Shown here: positions 43,981 to 55,499 of the stretch, one piece after another
How the letters are laid out: each line of letters begins with the position of its first letter
How positions within the stretch are numbered: position 1 is the first letter of the stretch
Source: Angiostrongylus vasorum
Lineage: Eukaryota; Nematoda; Chromadorea; Rhabditida; Metastrongylidae
Direction: 5' to 3'
Assembly (NCBI GenBank): GCA_018806985.1
Contig: JADANN010000335.1
Span: 682,001-746,000 of the forward strand
Length of the DNA stretch: 64,000 nt
The notes under the pieces: model-generated
The model's input: the letters and a program-made list of their open reading frames with translations, nothing else
Told to the model about the DNA's origin: nothing
The model's database searches: none
Position numbers and translations under genes: made by a program

Positions 43981-45069
43981 AGATGAAGTACATGTGAAGA
44001 TGGATAGTATAAAGTGATAAACAATCTCACAATTCACTACCACAAGTATGTTGAGGGATGAGCAAAACTCGGAACTTCAGATGGGCTTCGAACTCGCGAT
44101 TACCTTCCACGGGAGGCTCATGAGCAATCCACCCACAGAACAGAGAGCAAGTTTAAAAAAGTAGCATATCAGAAAGCAAGAAGGTTTCGTCACTTTGTCA
44201 ACAAAGTTATGGTTCTGGGAATAAAAAGAGAAGAAATAAAAGCCACTGGAAGTATTTTCCCTATCGGCCGAGAGAAAAAAAAAGACGATAAATGCAGAGG
44301 AAGCTATGAAGATGCCACAGAGGGATTTTCAAACCACACCGTAGAGTTAATCGACACCCGTATTTATATTCTTATAGGAGGGATGGTTCCCAACTTATTT
44401 CCTTCAAAAAAACGATTAAAACAGGGAAAAAAGCATGGACGGAGAATCTGTTAGAAGAAAAAGTTGATTGAAAGTAAGAGTGTTCAATTTTTAATCTTAG
44501 CAGATGAATGCGAGACAGTCTTGAAGTAGCGGAAGGGTTTAGCAAGCATGAACAGAGGCCGAACCACGATGTGTGACTGCGAAAATGTCTTCAGTTGCGC
44601 TGCGCTTTGTTGCCCATTCATAATTATAAGACTGGAAATACTTCTCGGCCTCCAGATACATAAAAAGAGGTTACGATCCGACTTCTTGCACGTCGCAAAG
44701 CAGTTAACGGCTCTCCGATTAACAGGAACAGACTAGTACTGACTGAAGTAAAGACCTCAGCATGTTCCACATGGATATCTCGGGATTCCAGGCAAAATCA
44801 CGCTTCATCAGTGAGAAAAGGAAAAAAAACGGAACCTTAAGTCACAGAGAAAAAAATCCCATACCCGACCACCTCCGTGGCCGACATGGTTGCCAGACAA
44901 CGTAATGAATGGTAGACACATAAATGATTGACGTTGTAACGTTATTGCCTAAAGAATAGAATTAAAATGGGCAAAAGCGAGAGCTACAGTAAAGATGTCA
45001 CTTGCAAATTAAAGCAGATAGGAAATTCTCAAAATGTTTAAGTAATACAAAAAAATATATATGTATAAT
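43981..45069. other. Unassigned, with a family B fragment
   Basis: Around 44,035-44,140 ATGAGCAAAACTCGGAACTTC, GGGCTTCGAACTCGCGATTACC and the CTCATGAGCAATCCACCC block recall the second-type family B core. Short plus frames at 44,209 and 44,548 are unsupported. Confidence 0.3.
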
Positions 45070-45272
45070 GTTTCACTTTTTTATTTCCTGCTTACTATAA
45101 TTTTCGAGGCAAGGTATTGTAAGAAATACAACAACTATGCTGAGATATTTGGAAAACTCCGCATCGCAGGTGTCTGCGGTGGGAAACGAACGCGCTATTA
45201 CCCTTTCCGGGGCTAACGCGTTCACCACCACACAATGTGAGTCCTTCGTTTCGCCTGTTTCTCAGCTAGTTC

Positions 45273-45273
<1 letters not shown>
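45070..45273 (-). repeat. Family B element, truncated
   Basis: TTCACTTTTTTATTTCCTGCTTACTATAATTTTCGAGGC, GCTGAGATATTTGGAAAACTCCG, the first-type core (GAAACGAACGCGCTATTACC...GGGGCTAACGCGTTCACCACC) and TTTCTCAGCTAGTTCTA, then directly the (AT)n run. Confidence 0.8.

Positions 45274-45275
<2 letters not shown>

Positions 45276-45318
<43 letters not shown>
45276..45318. repeat. (AT)n microsatellite, about 21 units
   Basis: An uninterrupted AT dinucleotide run. It starts exactly where the family B sequence stops (after CAGCTAGTTCTA). Confidence 0.95.
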
Positions 45319-45322
<4 letters not shown>

Positions 45323-45344
45323 TAAACTTCTTAAAAAAAAGAAC

Positions 45345-45612
45345 TCTCGGCATTGATCAATCCCTGAGGGATGCGCCATGCATTCGACTTCATTAAGCAT
45401 CGTTTGGAGATGAATGAATGCATATCTAGCCTTTGCAATGACTCACGGTGGCCTACTGATGTATCGAGCCAGTGATGTTATCCTCCCAGACAAGTCTGGT
45501 ACCAATTTGCCCACCCCGGAGGGATGGAAGGCTTGGTGGGCCATGTGCGAGGGAATCGATTCCACATGTGTGTTGCAGGGCGCCTCCGACCACTGCGCCA
45601 CACGCGCCCTCA
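45345..45612 (-). repeat. SINE-A, full length, well preserved
   Basis: Head complement GCCACACGCGCCC at the right end, B box GAATCGATTCCACATG, CAGACAAGTCTGGTACCAATTTG, GATGTATCGAGCCAG and CATGCATTCGACTTCATTAAG. Confidence 0.95.
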
Positions 45613-45844
45613 TAAACTCCTTAGAACATTAAAAATATTAGGACGCTACGAAATGTCTTTGGCATTTTTGCAGTATGTTTACGTACTAGATAGATGAAAA
45701 ACAAGGGCTTAGTGGATACTCAGAAATTCAAAGTAACCGGTGAAAAAAAATTTGTAGCCTCCTAAAACAAAAAAAGATGTGGGGGGATAAATTTTGACCA
45801 AAGGTTGAAAAAAGATAGGAACACTATTCTGTAGCCGCACTATT

Positions 45845-46175
45845 ACTACACTCTCTCAGCATCATAGTGATTGGATTTCACATCATGCCCTGTCATAAAA
45901 AAACAACAGGTAGTAAATTAAAAGTTACACATTGTGATTCCGACTACAGCTTACGCTTATGTGGGTATGAAGATGATTTGTGTTCACCAGATAATCCGTT
46001 AGGTAGAAAAGTGGCTGAGAGAAAGGAAAAAGCGGGAAACGCAGTGGTGCAGTGGGTTACATGTGAGCTCAGGTGAAGGGTAATCGCGAGTTCGAATCTG
46101 GCTTGGAGTCAAAGTTTTGCAATTATCTCGGCACCATAGTGATTGTACTTCACATCATATTCTGCTGTAAAAAAT
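45845..46175 (+). repeat. Family B element with direct terminal modules
   Basis: Begins CTCAGCATCATAGTGATTGGATTTCACATCATGCCCTGTC, then CACATTGTGATTCCGACTAC, CAGATAATCCGTTAGG, a tRNA-like core (GCAGTGGTGCAGTGGGTTACATG...GCGAGTTCGAATCTGGC), and ends CTCGGCACCATAGTGATTGTACTTCACATCATATTC. The first and last about 40 bp are the same sequence in the same direction. Confidence 0.75.
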
Positions 46176-46867
46176 GACAATAGAGGGCAAAAATGTTAGC
46201 TCTTCTATAGGTTGTATTAAACATATTTTTCACCACAATGCAGAAATAAGTTAAAAATAGGCAGATCACGTTTTTTATCTTCATCTAATCAGTTAAAAAG
46301 TAGTTCGGACATGTAAAATAGGCAGGTGCCGAAATAAAAAAACCGCGGAATGAAATATACCCTAATTAAAAATCAATAGTAGACCCATATTCGATCCTAA
46401 GGTGTTATAGGGAGAAACAGTTGTGATGTAGCGCCAGCTGATTGAAAGATCGAAGGCCTGTCATTGACCTAATCAACGGCTAATGATAAGGTCAGTGAGG
46501 CACAGCGAAAAAACATCTAGTAATAAATAGCAGGTGAAAACCATTCATTACACCAAGTGAAAAAAAATGCTTGTAAAGTCTAATATTACATTGAATGATT
46601 AATCAATGAAAACTGGTGGGTCCTGTTGCCGCGGGTACAAAAAGCAGTACTAGACAGTATCGATGTGACCTGGATCCGATTTATTCCGAAAAGTGGAACA
46701 GTGGTTGAAAGTAATGAGTAGAAAGGATTCGCGCCAATGGTTTACCAGTAGTCAGAAGGTAATTCAGAATGCCGAATTCCGCTGTACAGTAAATTAATAC
46801 GTCTCTGTGCGTCTCCGAAGACAAGAAGAAGCTTGAAAATGTTATCCTTCAATGTCGTCAATTTCTA
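46176..46867. other. Unassigned
   Basis: No feature recognised. Confidence 0.35.
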
Positions 46868-47150
46868 CTTACTACCTACTAATTTTTTAATGGCAGGCTA
46901 TTATGTTAAATATAACCATAATGTTGGTGAGGTACCCCAGATCAATCCTGTTGACGGGTGATTGCTGATAGCGCCTATAGGTTAATAACATGGCTGAGAG
47001 ACAGGCGAAACGAAAGACTCGCATGGTGTGGTGGTGATCGCGTTAGCTCCCGGAAACGGTAATAGCGTGTTCGGTCCTCACCGTAGACACCAGCGGTCCG
47101 AAATCTTTCAATTATCTAGGCAACATTATGGTTATCTTATCCCTTTAGCT
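46868..47150 (+). repeat. Family B element with both inverted ends
   Basis: CTTACTACCTACTAATTTTTTAATGGCAGGC..ATAACCATAATG at the left, GTTGACGGGTGATTGCTGATAGCGCC, the first-type core (GTGTGGTGGTGATCGCGTTAGC...GGTAATAGCGTGTTCGG), then CAATTATCTAGGCAACATTATGGTTATC at the right. Confidence 0.8.
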
Positions 47151-47564
47151 AAAATAGAAGTCGAGCAAAGCCAAGAAGCATCACCATAAACTAGCCGCCA
47201 AGTAGCAAACCTCCCTTGGATCCACAAAAAACTAGTAATTTCTCATGGCAACCAGTAATCTCTCATCACACCTATCCTGAAACTGTAGGAAACAAGTAAC
47301 TAGCTCAAATCACAGGTGAGAATCGGTCAAACCTACAGTTGTACAATACGTCGTTGGAACCGGATTAAAAAAAGATGTCAGCGACGCGACACACCCACCA
47401 TTGTTTTTTATTCCACACGTCCAACACCAAAGCGGTTCCTTCAAACACTGATTTTCACCTTATTCTTCATGCCGCTGGTCGTATGAAATTCTGCGTGCTT
47501 ATCTCGAGCAGTAGAAAAAAAGCAAAAAAACCCGGCATAAGTAGATGATGGTAGCCCTCTCGTG
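47151..47564. other. Unassigned
   Basis: No feature recognised. Confidence 0.35.
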
Positions 47565-47835
47565 GGCGCTTTTTAGAAGATTGATAAGATTTGCCCACAA
47601 AAACACGCATGGCCTTTGGTTCGACTCCGCGTCATAGGCAAAACGCCTGCATGATTTTCGTAGTTGGCCAGTTGGTAGCCGACTCGTCTGGGAACCTAGC
47701 AGCACCGACTTAATACATCGTTAAGTACCCAAAAGACATTGCACAGACCAGATATGCATTCAATCACCTGTATAATGTTTAGGGGAATTCGTGGCGCATC
47801 ACTAAAGGATTGCTCAACGACGAACACTTTGCCGC
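47565..47835 (+). repeat. SINE-A, decayed copy
   Basis: B-box-like CTTTGGTTCGACTCCGC, GTTGGTAGCCGACTCGTCTGGGAACCTAGCAGC, ATACATCGTTAAG, CAGATATGCATTCAATCACCTG, GAATTCGTGGCGCATC and GATTGCTCAACGACG. Confidence 0.75.
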
Positions 47836-48507
47836 CTTTATCCTTGAAGCGCTGTCGGGGGTATCGAAACAACAGCATTGTGCCTTAAATTTCACCCATG
47901 TTCTGCGCAAGAGAACTCCATGATTTCTCCAAGCTGTTTAAACTGAATTTTCACAAATGTGCGATTAAACAACTATAAAGACGCAATTGACTAAATATTG
48001 ATCAACGTTGGACACTTTGCCCTTTATGTTCTTCCTTGTCATTCCTTGACACTATCCCATCACCAAATGTCGGTGGTGCAAGCTCCGTTGCACACTTATT
48101 TGTTAGCCATCAGATTGACTCATATGACAACATATTGCCTCACCTGACCAATCTCCGTCTTCAATCCCCGCTTAAAAAGAAGACCAGTACCCACAGTCGT
48201 TGTCCAGCTACCTGTGTAACTTATAAAAAACGAACTCGACGCTTTCTACGACCTGTTGCAGGAAGTGGTCCACAGAGATACATGTTTCATTTGCCGTGGG
48301 AGCCTTCAACTAAGAAACGACCAGAAAAAAGGAAATACAGGACTGAGAAGCCTGGGATAGGGGGATTGAAATTAGAATGAAAATCGTCCACTAGTCTTCT
48401 GTTGAAACCACTACTCTTCTACAAAAGTTATTTTTCAGGAAGGAAATTCCTGATTAATAATGGAATCGCCTGATGGCATACCTAATTCGTAGATGTATTA
48501 TGCTCAA
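47836..48507. other. Unassigned
   Basis: A plus frame at 48,036-48,380 (114 codons, basic and Ser/Thr-rich) has no splice, codon or family support and was not called. Confidence 0.3.
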
Positions 48508-48778
48508 AGGGCGCATGTGGCGCAGTGGCTGGGGGGTGCCACCGCGACACACGTGGAATCGATCCCCGTGCCCATGGCGCACCAAGCCGGGGTCGGTAAA
48601 TTGGTACCAGACTTGTGTGGGAGAATAGCAGCACTAGCTCGATACATCGGTAGGCCACTGCGAGTCATTGTAAAGGCCAGATATGCATTCAATCACCTCC
48701 AACGATACTTAATGAAGTCGAATGCATGGCGCATCCCTCAGGGGATTGATCCACGCCGAGAACTTTATCCTTTTATTA
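48508..48778 (+). repeat. SINE-A, full length, forward
   Basis: Head AAGGGCGCATGTGGCGCAGTGGCTGGGGGGTGCC, B box GTGGAATCGATCCCCGTGCCC, CCAGACTTGTGTGGGAGAATAGCAGC, GATATGCATTCAATCACCTCC and GATTGATCCACGCCGAGAAC. The CCTTCCATCC block is deleted. Confidence 0.95.
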
Positions 48779-49739
48779 TGGGCAAATTCGACCCAACTAC
48801 ACGCTGAAAGAACCACATCCGTAGAAGAAAAAGAATGACAAGTTGTATATGGAGACATTCTAGAAGAGTTTCTTTATATAAATGACCGGCAAATTAAGGA
48901 AGATCCGAGAGAGAACTACAAGTTTCTCTTCAAAGAACTTAACGGTAGTACGGACTAAGCCTTAATTTCTTAAGCAAGAAGTTCATCTCGCATCTGCACC
49001 TTTACCGAAAAGTTGCTGGATACCCATACGGCAACCTGCAAACGGTCAGTGGGAGGACTTTTATAATCATAAAAATAAGAAACTATTGAAAAATGCTCAA
49101 AATGAACCATTCGTAAGAAATGCTGTCAAGACATTGCGAACATGATATCCTGTTACAAGCCGTGATGGAAGAGGACAAAATAACCCCACTTGTAACATGG
49201 AGTGGATAACGGAGATTTTCCCTTACAATATTTTCCACTGCACAACTTCTGTGCGTCGAAATCTCCTCAAAGAAACAATGCTGGTTCTTCCATTAAACGT
49301 TTGAGTTGCGATGGAACCGGCCCAACACTAGGATCAAACAGCATCACAGTCCACATCCTTCACAATGGAATCCACGAAATACGCGCGGTTGCTACAACTG
49401 ATACAGCAATATGTCTTCAAAAAAGAAAACACCCCAGCCTAGTACAAGCTCTCGTGAATGGGTGTGTGCAGCAAGAATTTGAGGTGTTCTTAGCCACTAT
49501 CACCGGATTTGCTGTTTAAGTGCACTCTTCTAAACACTTTACGAAGTTGATGATGCCGATTGTACAAAGAACTTTGAATGATGGTCAAATAGTTTAGAAG
49601 GCCACAAGACTTTGGGATATGTTTTATACATCAAGTCCAAGCCGAAGCCAGATTCATAGAAGAGTGTCGGAAATACCAGTCGCTCTTCGTTATAATGTTT
49701 TTCGAGCACCAGGAAACGACAGTGTCAGAACGAAAGCCA
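48779..49739. other. Possibly 5' part of a decayed LINE
   Basis: No clear domain. A plus frame of 105 codons (49,202-49,519) lies directly upstream of the LINE relic at 49,740 and may belong to it, but I recognise no motif. Confidence 0.25.
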
Positions 49740-50115
49740 TACTATGAGCGCTCGTCGGCCAAGAAGTGGATTCGTCTTATACAAAAATTTTAAGTGACTA
49801 CTACCACAACATCGCCACAAAAATCCAACTCCCTCACCGATCCATCACTATTTCCAAATGAAAGCTGTGTGAATGGTGTGAAAAGTGGCGAACTGGAATT
49901 ATTTGCTGTCGAACTGCAATGGATAATGAAATGGCTCAATAGGGCGAAAACGGTAAATAGTGGCAAACTCGTATCCAGCGTTCATTTCATCGATAACCCC
50001 TTTTCGAAGTGAATCGATGATGCAGGAACAGAACTTAGAGAGCTCAAGGAAGGAAGAAAAACGATGGATCTCGGCATTAATCGGAAGAAAACCCAATTTA
50101 TGAGCGACACGTTGT
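49740..50115 (+). mobile_element. LINE relic of a second lineage (RT fragment)
   Basis: Short blocks in several frames match the RT palm of a LINE different from the RTE copies here: IATKIQLPHRSITI before motif B, LQWIMKWLNRAKTVNSGKL (after motif B), a FIDN remnant where FADD is expected, and LGINRKKTQFM (motif D/E area). The intervening sequence is full of shifts. An old, dead copy. Confidence 0.55.
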
Positions 50116-50465
50116 AGGATATAAAACGAGTTATAATGGCTTTTTTGATCACAGAGGTAAAATCGTACATCTAAATAATGTGATCAAATCATAAAGAAGA
50201 TGAAATAAAGCAAAAATTGAGCAAAATAAGGATAGCAACGTGAGCTACATTTGGGCCAGCACTGAGAAGACACCGGTCAAGTGACAATCGCAGAACTGAC
50301 GCGACCAGTTAGTTCTCTGATTGAGCGATCTTCCCAGGGCTCTGCTGTGCAGCCGAGACAAATGTTGAAACTTCAAGAACGTCAAGAATTTTACGCATTA
50401 GGCACAGAACACCTGTAGATTTCTTCGGAAATGTAATTGGTTAAAAACAAAATCACAGTGGACAA
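50116..50465. other. Unassigned
   Basis: May contain further LINE sequence downstream of the RT relic. No motif recognised. Confidence 0.3.
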
Positions 50466-50752
50466 GATAAAAGGATAAAGCTCTCGGCATTGATCAAAGC
50501 CTGAGGGGCGCGCTAGGCATTCGACTTCATTAAGCATCGTTTGGAGGTGGTTGAATGCATATCTGGCTTTCACAATGACTCCCGGTGGCCTACCGATGTA
50601 TCGGGCCAGTGTTGCTATCCTCCCAGGCAAGTCTGGTACCAATTTGCTGACCCCGAAGGGATGGAAAGCTTGGTGGGCCATGGGCGCGGGGATCGATTCC
50701 ACGTGCGTGACGCAGTGGCGCCTCCAACCACTGCGTCATACGCGACCCTTTT
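50466..50752 (-). repeat. SINE-A, full length
   Basis: AGGATAAAGCTCTCGGCATTGATCAAAGC, GCATTCGACTTCATTAAGC, GATGTATCGGGCCAG, CAGGCAAGTCTGGTACC, GATCGATTCCACGTGCG and GCGTCATACGCGACCC (head). Confidence 0.95.
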
Positions 50753-52562
50753 GAAATGGACAAGATATTTGAAAGCAACCTCATTTTAGAGATCTGATAC
50801 AGTACACTTGGGAAGGGCAAACGTATTGAAGAAATCCGGTGTAAAATACAACGACACCTTCAGAATGACTCCATGACGTTCAAGAGAGGACATGAATGGA
50901 AAACTTGTTATGGCCCATATAACTGTTGAGGAGAGCGACAACGAAGAGTAGTTTTAAACAAAAGAAAACGAATAGGTTTTTTGTCTATCAAATAAGGCAC
51001 ATAAAGGCCTTTAACGTAATGGCAAGTATATCAGAGGAACTGTACATGCGACGGCAAACGCCGTTAGCAGCCTCTTAATGGCAAGCAGGAGAGTCAGTGT
51101 GGTCGTGGTGATTGAACAGTGATATAAAGCAATTTCGAACTAGGGTAAAAATGTCTGCAACCACTTCTAGTTAAGTACAAAGATATCAAGGAATTGAGTG
51201 AATGCACGAAGTGGGTCAAAGTTTCGTGAAGAGTCTGGAAATGGCGACAGGAATGAAACAATAAAGACGGGCACCGTAAAAAAGGGAAACTATCCGTCTG
51301 AGTACAACGATAGTGATAAAGTTGATCGACCAAATATCCTGTCTAATTTCGAATAGATCCTCGTAAAAATTAAGCACTCAGATGAAAAAACACGACGAAA
51401 GACGAGACAACGATCAATAAAATGCTGGAAGTGCTGATATGGACGGCTTCTGCGTTCCGCTCACAAAAAGTCTCTCCATTGCAGCGCGGTTCCTCATTCA
51501 TAGTGCTCATAGAGTTGGTAAACGATCTTTCCCCTAACAATATCATGTAATAGGTTTCCAGAAGTCGCTGTTCATACAATGATGGACGATTTTCCCTAAG
51601 CGATGTAAAAACTTGATGAAGAAAAGATGGGCGGGAAAACCGAGAGGAACTTTTTCAGAACATGTTTCAAAAACATTACAGTTAGACAAGAAAAGAAAGA
51701 AAGAAAGGAAGAAAAAAAAGAAAAAAAAGAAAATGACCATAAGTGGTGGTCATGCCGTTCCCACAGAAAACTCTTCGAGTTAAGAATTTTGGTAAGGTAC
51801 CAAAATTGTTGACAGCCCATACCGTGAATTTCATTTAGACCACGATAAAGAAATAGAATCTATGCGAAAATGCGATCTTCTAGAAAAACTATTGATGTTT
51901 CTTCTCCGAGAGCGATGTCTCAGCATGGCCAAAATAATGAAGTAGACAGGAGAAAAACAACTGTGTATACGTTTTGCGGCCAAGGCACCGCCCACTGTGG
52001 AATGTTTGTTGGAAATTTCTCGATTCACTCAACGTCTGCACAACAACCGTCGCTTCTTCCTGTGCCAGGTCTGAACTTCGACCAGCGACGGCTCACAGCG
52101 GGAAGTTTTTTGGCCTTTTTTATGCATAAGTGGCATATAATTACTCTAATCGAGCAGTTACCAGTCAGATAGATAGTCAACGGTGTCAATTGCTGGATAT
52201 ACTTAACAGGCCTGTGTCAGGTCGAATTAGGCCTGTTGACAGAGACAGTGCGTCTCGATTCGTCCAAACACATTCGATACTGAATGTTCGATTAATCACT
52301 ATCGAACTATACATCTACTGCAGTCTTTCTGGTAACTTGTTAGTCACGTGGACTTGGTATCGATGGATGGTCAGTTTAACTGCGGCAGCGACCATCCCAC
52401 ACCGAAACATCCAGTGTTACTAACATATTTATTATTTTCGGGGACTTCGTAGATTAAAAAATGAAAACTGTCGATGTCTTCATGATCTTTTAAATTTGTA
52501 CAAGAGAAAGAACCAAAACAAGCTCTTAGCAAACATTCGGATGGGTCGAGTCGACTACTCAC
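50753..52562. other. Long stretch without a recognised gene
   Basis: Contains a purine-rich run (about 51,688-51,735, GAAAGAAAGAAAGGAAG-type) that creates Lys/Glu-rich frames. No supported exon or repeat family member. Confidence 0.35.
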
Positions 52563-52620
52563 TGCATCCGCTTTACTGAATACCGGGCTCTTTGAGAACG
52601 GCAGTTCAGTTATGCGAACA
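52563..52620 (-). CDS. Exon of an unidentified gene (58 bp)
   Basis: Both splice signals on the minus strand are strong: AACCTTGTTCAG/ and GCA/GTGAGTAG. One base then 19 codons (VRITELPFSKSPVFSKADA), ending on a codon boundary. Neighbouring exons were not found. It may belong to the same gene as the exons below 34 kb or to another. Confidence 0.5.
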
Positions 52621-53094
52621 CTGAACAAGGTTACTAGGCGTACATTAGAGAATCGCTAACCGACAAATAGAAAGCAAAAAGAGGTTATGTGTCTGTCGCT
52701 GGAGTACCTTACTGCTAATCGGAAGTGATTTGATCGTTGCGATCGGTCTGGCGGTGGTGTCAATGCGGGCGATCTCCCGTGTGCCAGATAACTACCTATT
52801 ACCACCACCACTACCACCCCTTCCATCTCCACCACCAAATCACAATCAATCGTCACAATTTCGTCCACGTCCGTCCGTCTGCGTGACAACATCAACAGTG
52901 AGAGAACAATTCATGCAATTCTTTGCGGAAATGGATCACAATGGAATAGTCAGCTGTGTTGATGTTTCCTAGCCAAATAAAAATTTTAGAAATCAAAGGA
53001 ATAAGCTTAGACCACCAAAAAAAATGAACAATAAATTGGATGAGAAGCAATCTAGTTAGGTAGATATTCAATATTATACTAGTTCCCATGAAAA
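52621..53094. other. Unassigned, with CCA-rich tract
   Basis: A CCACCA-rich stretch (about 52,800-52,850) gives a Pro-rich frame on the plus strand (52,730-52,972) that has no ATG start and was not called. Confidence 0.35.
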
Positions 53095-53375
53095 AAATGA
53101 TAAAGCTCTCAGCGTTGATCAATCCCTGAGGGATGCGCCATGCATTCAACTTCATCGCGCATCGTCAGAGGTGACTGAATGCATATTTGGCTTTTACAAT
53201 GAGTCGCGGTGGCCTACTGATGTATCTCCAAGCCAGTGCTCCTATCTTCCCAGACAAGTCTGCTACCAATTTGCCTACCCCGGAGGGATGGAACACTTGC
53301 TGGGCCATGGGCGGGGGGGATCGATTCCACATGTGTGTTGCAGAGCTCTTTCGGCCATCGTGCGACACCCCCCTA
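53095..53375 (-). repeat. SINE-A, full length
   Basis: AAAGCTCTCAGCGTTGATCAATCCCTGAGGG, CATGCATTCAACTTCATC, GTGACTGAATGCATATTTGGC, CAGACAAGTCTGCTACC, GATCGATTCCACATGTGTG and a damaged head (CGTGCGACACCCCCC). Confidence 0.95.
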
Positions 53376-54004
53376 CTAGTTCCCATATATGTTCCTAACG
53401 TATTTCTTCTTCTTCTTCTCAGCGCTATTCTGAATTTTGGCATGAGTTAGCTAATTAGAGAAAAACGAAGCATAAAGAACTGCCGAGAAACGTAATCCAA
53501 AGCAAGCAAAATCGGCATAATTCTCATTTCCTATTGATGTGATAATCTCACTCTGGGGTAGATGAATTGGTGTCAGACTGGCTGACAAACGATACAAGAA
53601 GAACTTCTCCACCGGACCGGCTCCGTCACGAATCAGTCACGAATTCACACACTCTGCGCCTTAGAGAAATCTTAAGAAGGAACAAGAATTAAGCTTATAA
53701 CTGATCAACAACGGTAAATTTGTTGTTATGCTTCCTTGCAATCATCTTAAAAAATCCTAACTTAGTAAACTTAAAGTGATAAACAATTAAAAGCTTTGTC
53801 AAACTATTTTGTTGTTTAGACAGACAAGACAACACAACGTGACATATTCTTCAGAAAAAAGGCTAGTAAGAAATGGCTACTACTTTTATATTCGGAAGAA
53901 TTTAAAGGCAAGATTCACCCATAAAAATTGTCGAGCGACTCTGAATTGACGCCTACACCTTCACACATCAGCGCGAGGAATTCGTCATTTGGTAAACACA
54001 GAGG
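53376..54004. other. Unassigned
   Basis: A short (TTC)n run near 53,405. No gene seen. Confidence 0.35.
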
Positions 54005-54385
54005 GTGACGGCTAACACGGGACTGAGCCGTACTGTATTGAAGGAAATCAACCAGAAGTGTGTTTGGATGGCTGCCGGATTTCACAGGATCGATGCCAAT
54101 GGCTTCTATCTACGGAATAAAAGTCGAGAAAATTTAAAAAATGATGGGCGTGTTCAGCCGAGAAATCAATATTTTTCAATTGCTACCATCTATGGAAAAA
54201 GCAAGTGGATTCGTGGAAGTTCATTACTTGACAGCGTTGATTTTTCATTAAAACTTCTTCGATCATGTTTCGAAAGCCAAGTTTTACTACCTTTTAGAAA
54301 GGCTTCGTTTTTTTGGAAATTTTATGGTTTTTCAGAAATCGGAAGTTGGTTTCTTTCTGTTCGTTTGCTTCGATCTTCCTTGTGA
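54005..54385 (+). CDS. Possible exon
   Basis: Open for about 126 codons on the plus strand with natural content in the first half (RTVLKEINQKCVWMAAGFHR, DANGFYLRNKSRENLKND) and a more AT-biased second half. No ATG at its start and no clear splice pair. The protein was not recognised. Confidence 0.3.
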   Translation: MTANTGLSRTVLKEINQKCVWMAAGFHRIDANGFYLRNKSRENLKNDGRVQPRNQYFSIATIYGKSKWIRGSSLLDSVDFSLKLLRSCFESQVLLPFRKASFFWKFYGFSEIGSWFLSVRLLRSSL

Positions 54386-54736
54386 AGCTCTCAGCTTTCT
54401 TTCTTTAGTCATACTTAGTATGCCTTGGTAGTGCAAGATCTCTCGAGAGTTCATCTTCAATTCTGAAGCTACTGAGGTTTGGGACAGTAGATTAAATCTG
54501 GAAAAAAGCCGTTGCTGCTATCCACTGCGACCGCATGAAAGCTCGGCTGTCTTGGACGTCGTTAGACGGAAAACTCAGAAAAAAACCGCATAAATCCTCC
54601 GTCCATCAATAAAAAATTCTTCATCGCTTTTTAAACGTCGTCAATGTTCCAATTCTGTCATTTTTTATAAAAAAAAGACTTCGAAAAGTTATAAAGAGCT
54701 TATTTAACAAGTAATGAAAACTTTGCACATAGAGAG

Positions 54737-54946
54737 TTGTGGATCGTCCTGGGAAATAGAAAATTCAGTAACACCTTGCCGTTGATGGAACTGGCATCTG
54801 CTCAGCTGGGAAGAAAAAATGACGATGAATATGTCGACGTGGAATGGAGAGGATCTACACTGGGATTCTCCATAATTGAGGGAATTCCGTATTCAAAAAA
54901 AGTTGACAACATTAAAGATAGGTGGAAAGATGGATTCAATAATTGA
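54737..54946 (+). CDS. Possible last exon, plus strand
   Basis: Acceptor-like GCACATAG/ at about 54,731, then about 69 codons with good codon use (MELASAQLGRKNDDEYVDVE, FSIIEGIPYSKKVDNIKDRW) and a TGA. An acidic and hydrophobic mix, no family recognised. It could be the end of a plus-strand gene that includes 54,005-54,385. Confidence 0.35.
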   Translation: MWIVLGNRKFSNTLPLMELASAQLGRKNDDEYVDVEWRGSTLGFSIIEGIPYSKKVDNIKDRWKDGFNN

Positions 54947-55103
54947 AAATAGTTTTGACAGATTCGGGGGCAAAGCATAAATCCATTGTATCATTTATTG
55001 AAACCATGAGTATTGAAGAAAAAAAATGAAGGAAATGGGTGTCACGGGGTAAAGAAAATCGGAATTTCATCGTGGTAAGACATCGTGGTAAGACAAAAAA
55101 AAG

Positions 55104-55355
55104 GCACATGTGGCGCAGTGGTCGGAGGCGCCGCTACAACACATATGTGGAATCGATCCCCCGCGCCCATGGCACCCGAAGTCTTCCATCCCTCCGGGGG
55201 TCGGCAAATTGGTACCAGACTTGTCTGGGAGGATAGCAGCACAGGCTCGATAGGCCAGATCTGCATTCAATCTCCTCCAAACGATGCTTAATGAAGTCGA
55301 ATGCATGGCGCATCCCTCAGAGATTGATCAACGTCGAGAGATTCACCCTTTTTTT
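55104..55355 (+). repeat. SINE-A, full length, forward
   Basis: Head GGCACATGTGGCGCAGTGGTCGGAGGCGCC, B box GTGGAATCGATCCCCCGCGCCC, CATCCCTCCGGGGGTCGGC, CCAGACTTGTCTGGGAGG and GATTGATCAACGTCGAGAG. About 25 bp around ATACATCGGTAGG..AATGACT are deleted. Confidence 0.95.
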
Positions 55356-55499
55356 ATTATTTAAGACAAAAAAAACTTCATTATTTAGGCAAGGATTTGT
55401 AGACTATAAAAGCGTTTATTCTAATTAATGCAACCCATTATGAGGTGTGAAACGTTGGTTTCTATTTGAAACTGGCCATTTCTACATAGTATGAATTCT

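Noticed and set aside
45070..47150. CRISPR-like or satellite array from repeated similar blocks
   Set aside because: The blocks are dispersed family B and SINE copies with irregular spacing, not a regular array, and the window is eukaryotic.
48036..48380. 114-codon plus frame as a gene
   Set aside because: No splice signals, no codon bias and no recognisable motif.
49202..49519. Capsid or protease-like protein of an LTR element
   Set aside because: Open frame next to a LINE relic, but no zinc knuckle, protease motif or LTR could be found.
50541..50789. Open frames of 60-115 codons on both strands inside each SINE-A copy
   Set aside because: They recur with the repeat in many places, overlap on both strands and differ by indels. 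They are by-products of a GC-richer repeat, not proteins.
52730..52972. Pro-rich secreted protein
   Set aside because: No ATG at the start, and the Pro-rich part comes from a CCA-rich tract. The hydrophobic start is too short to count.
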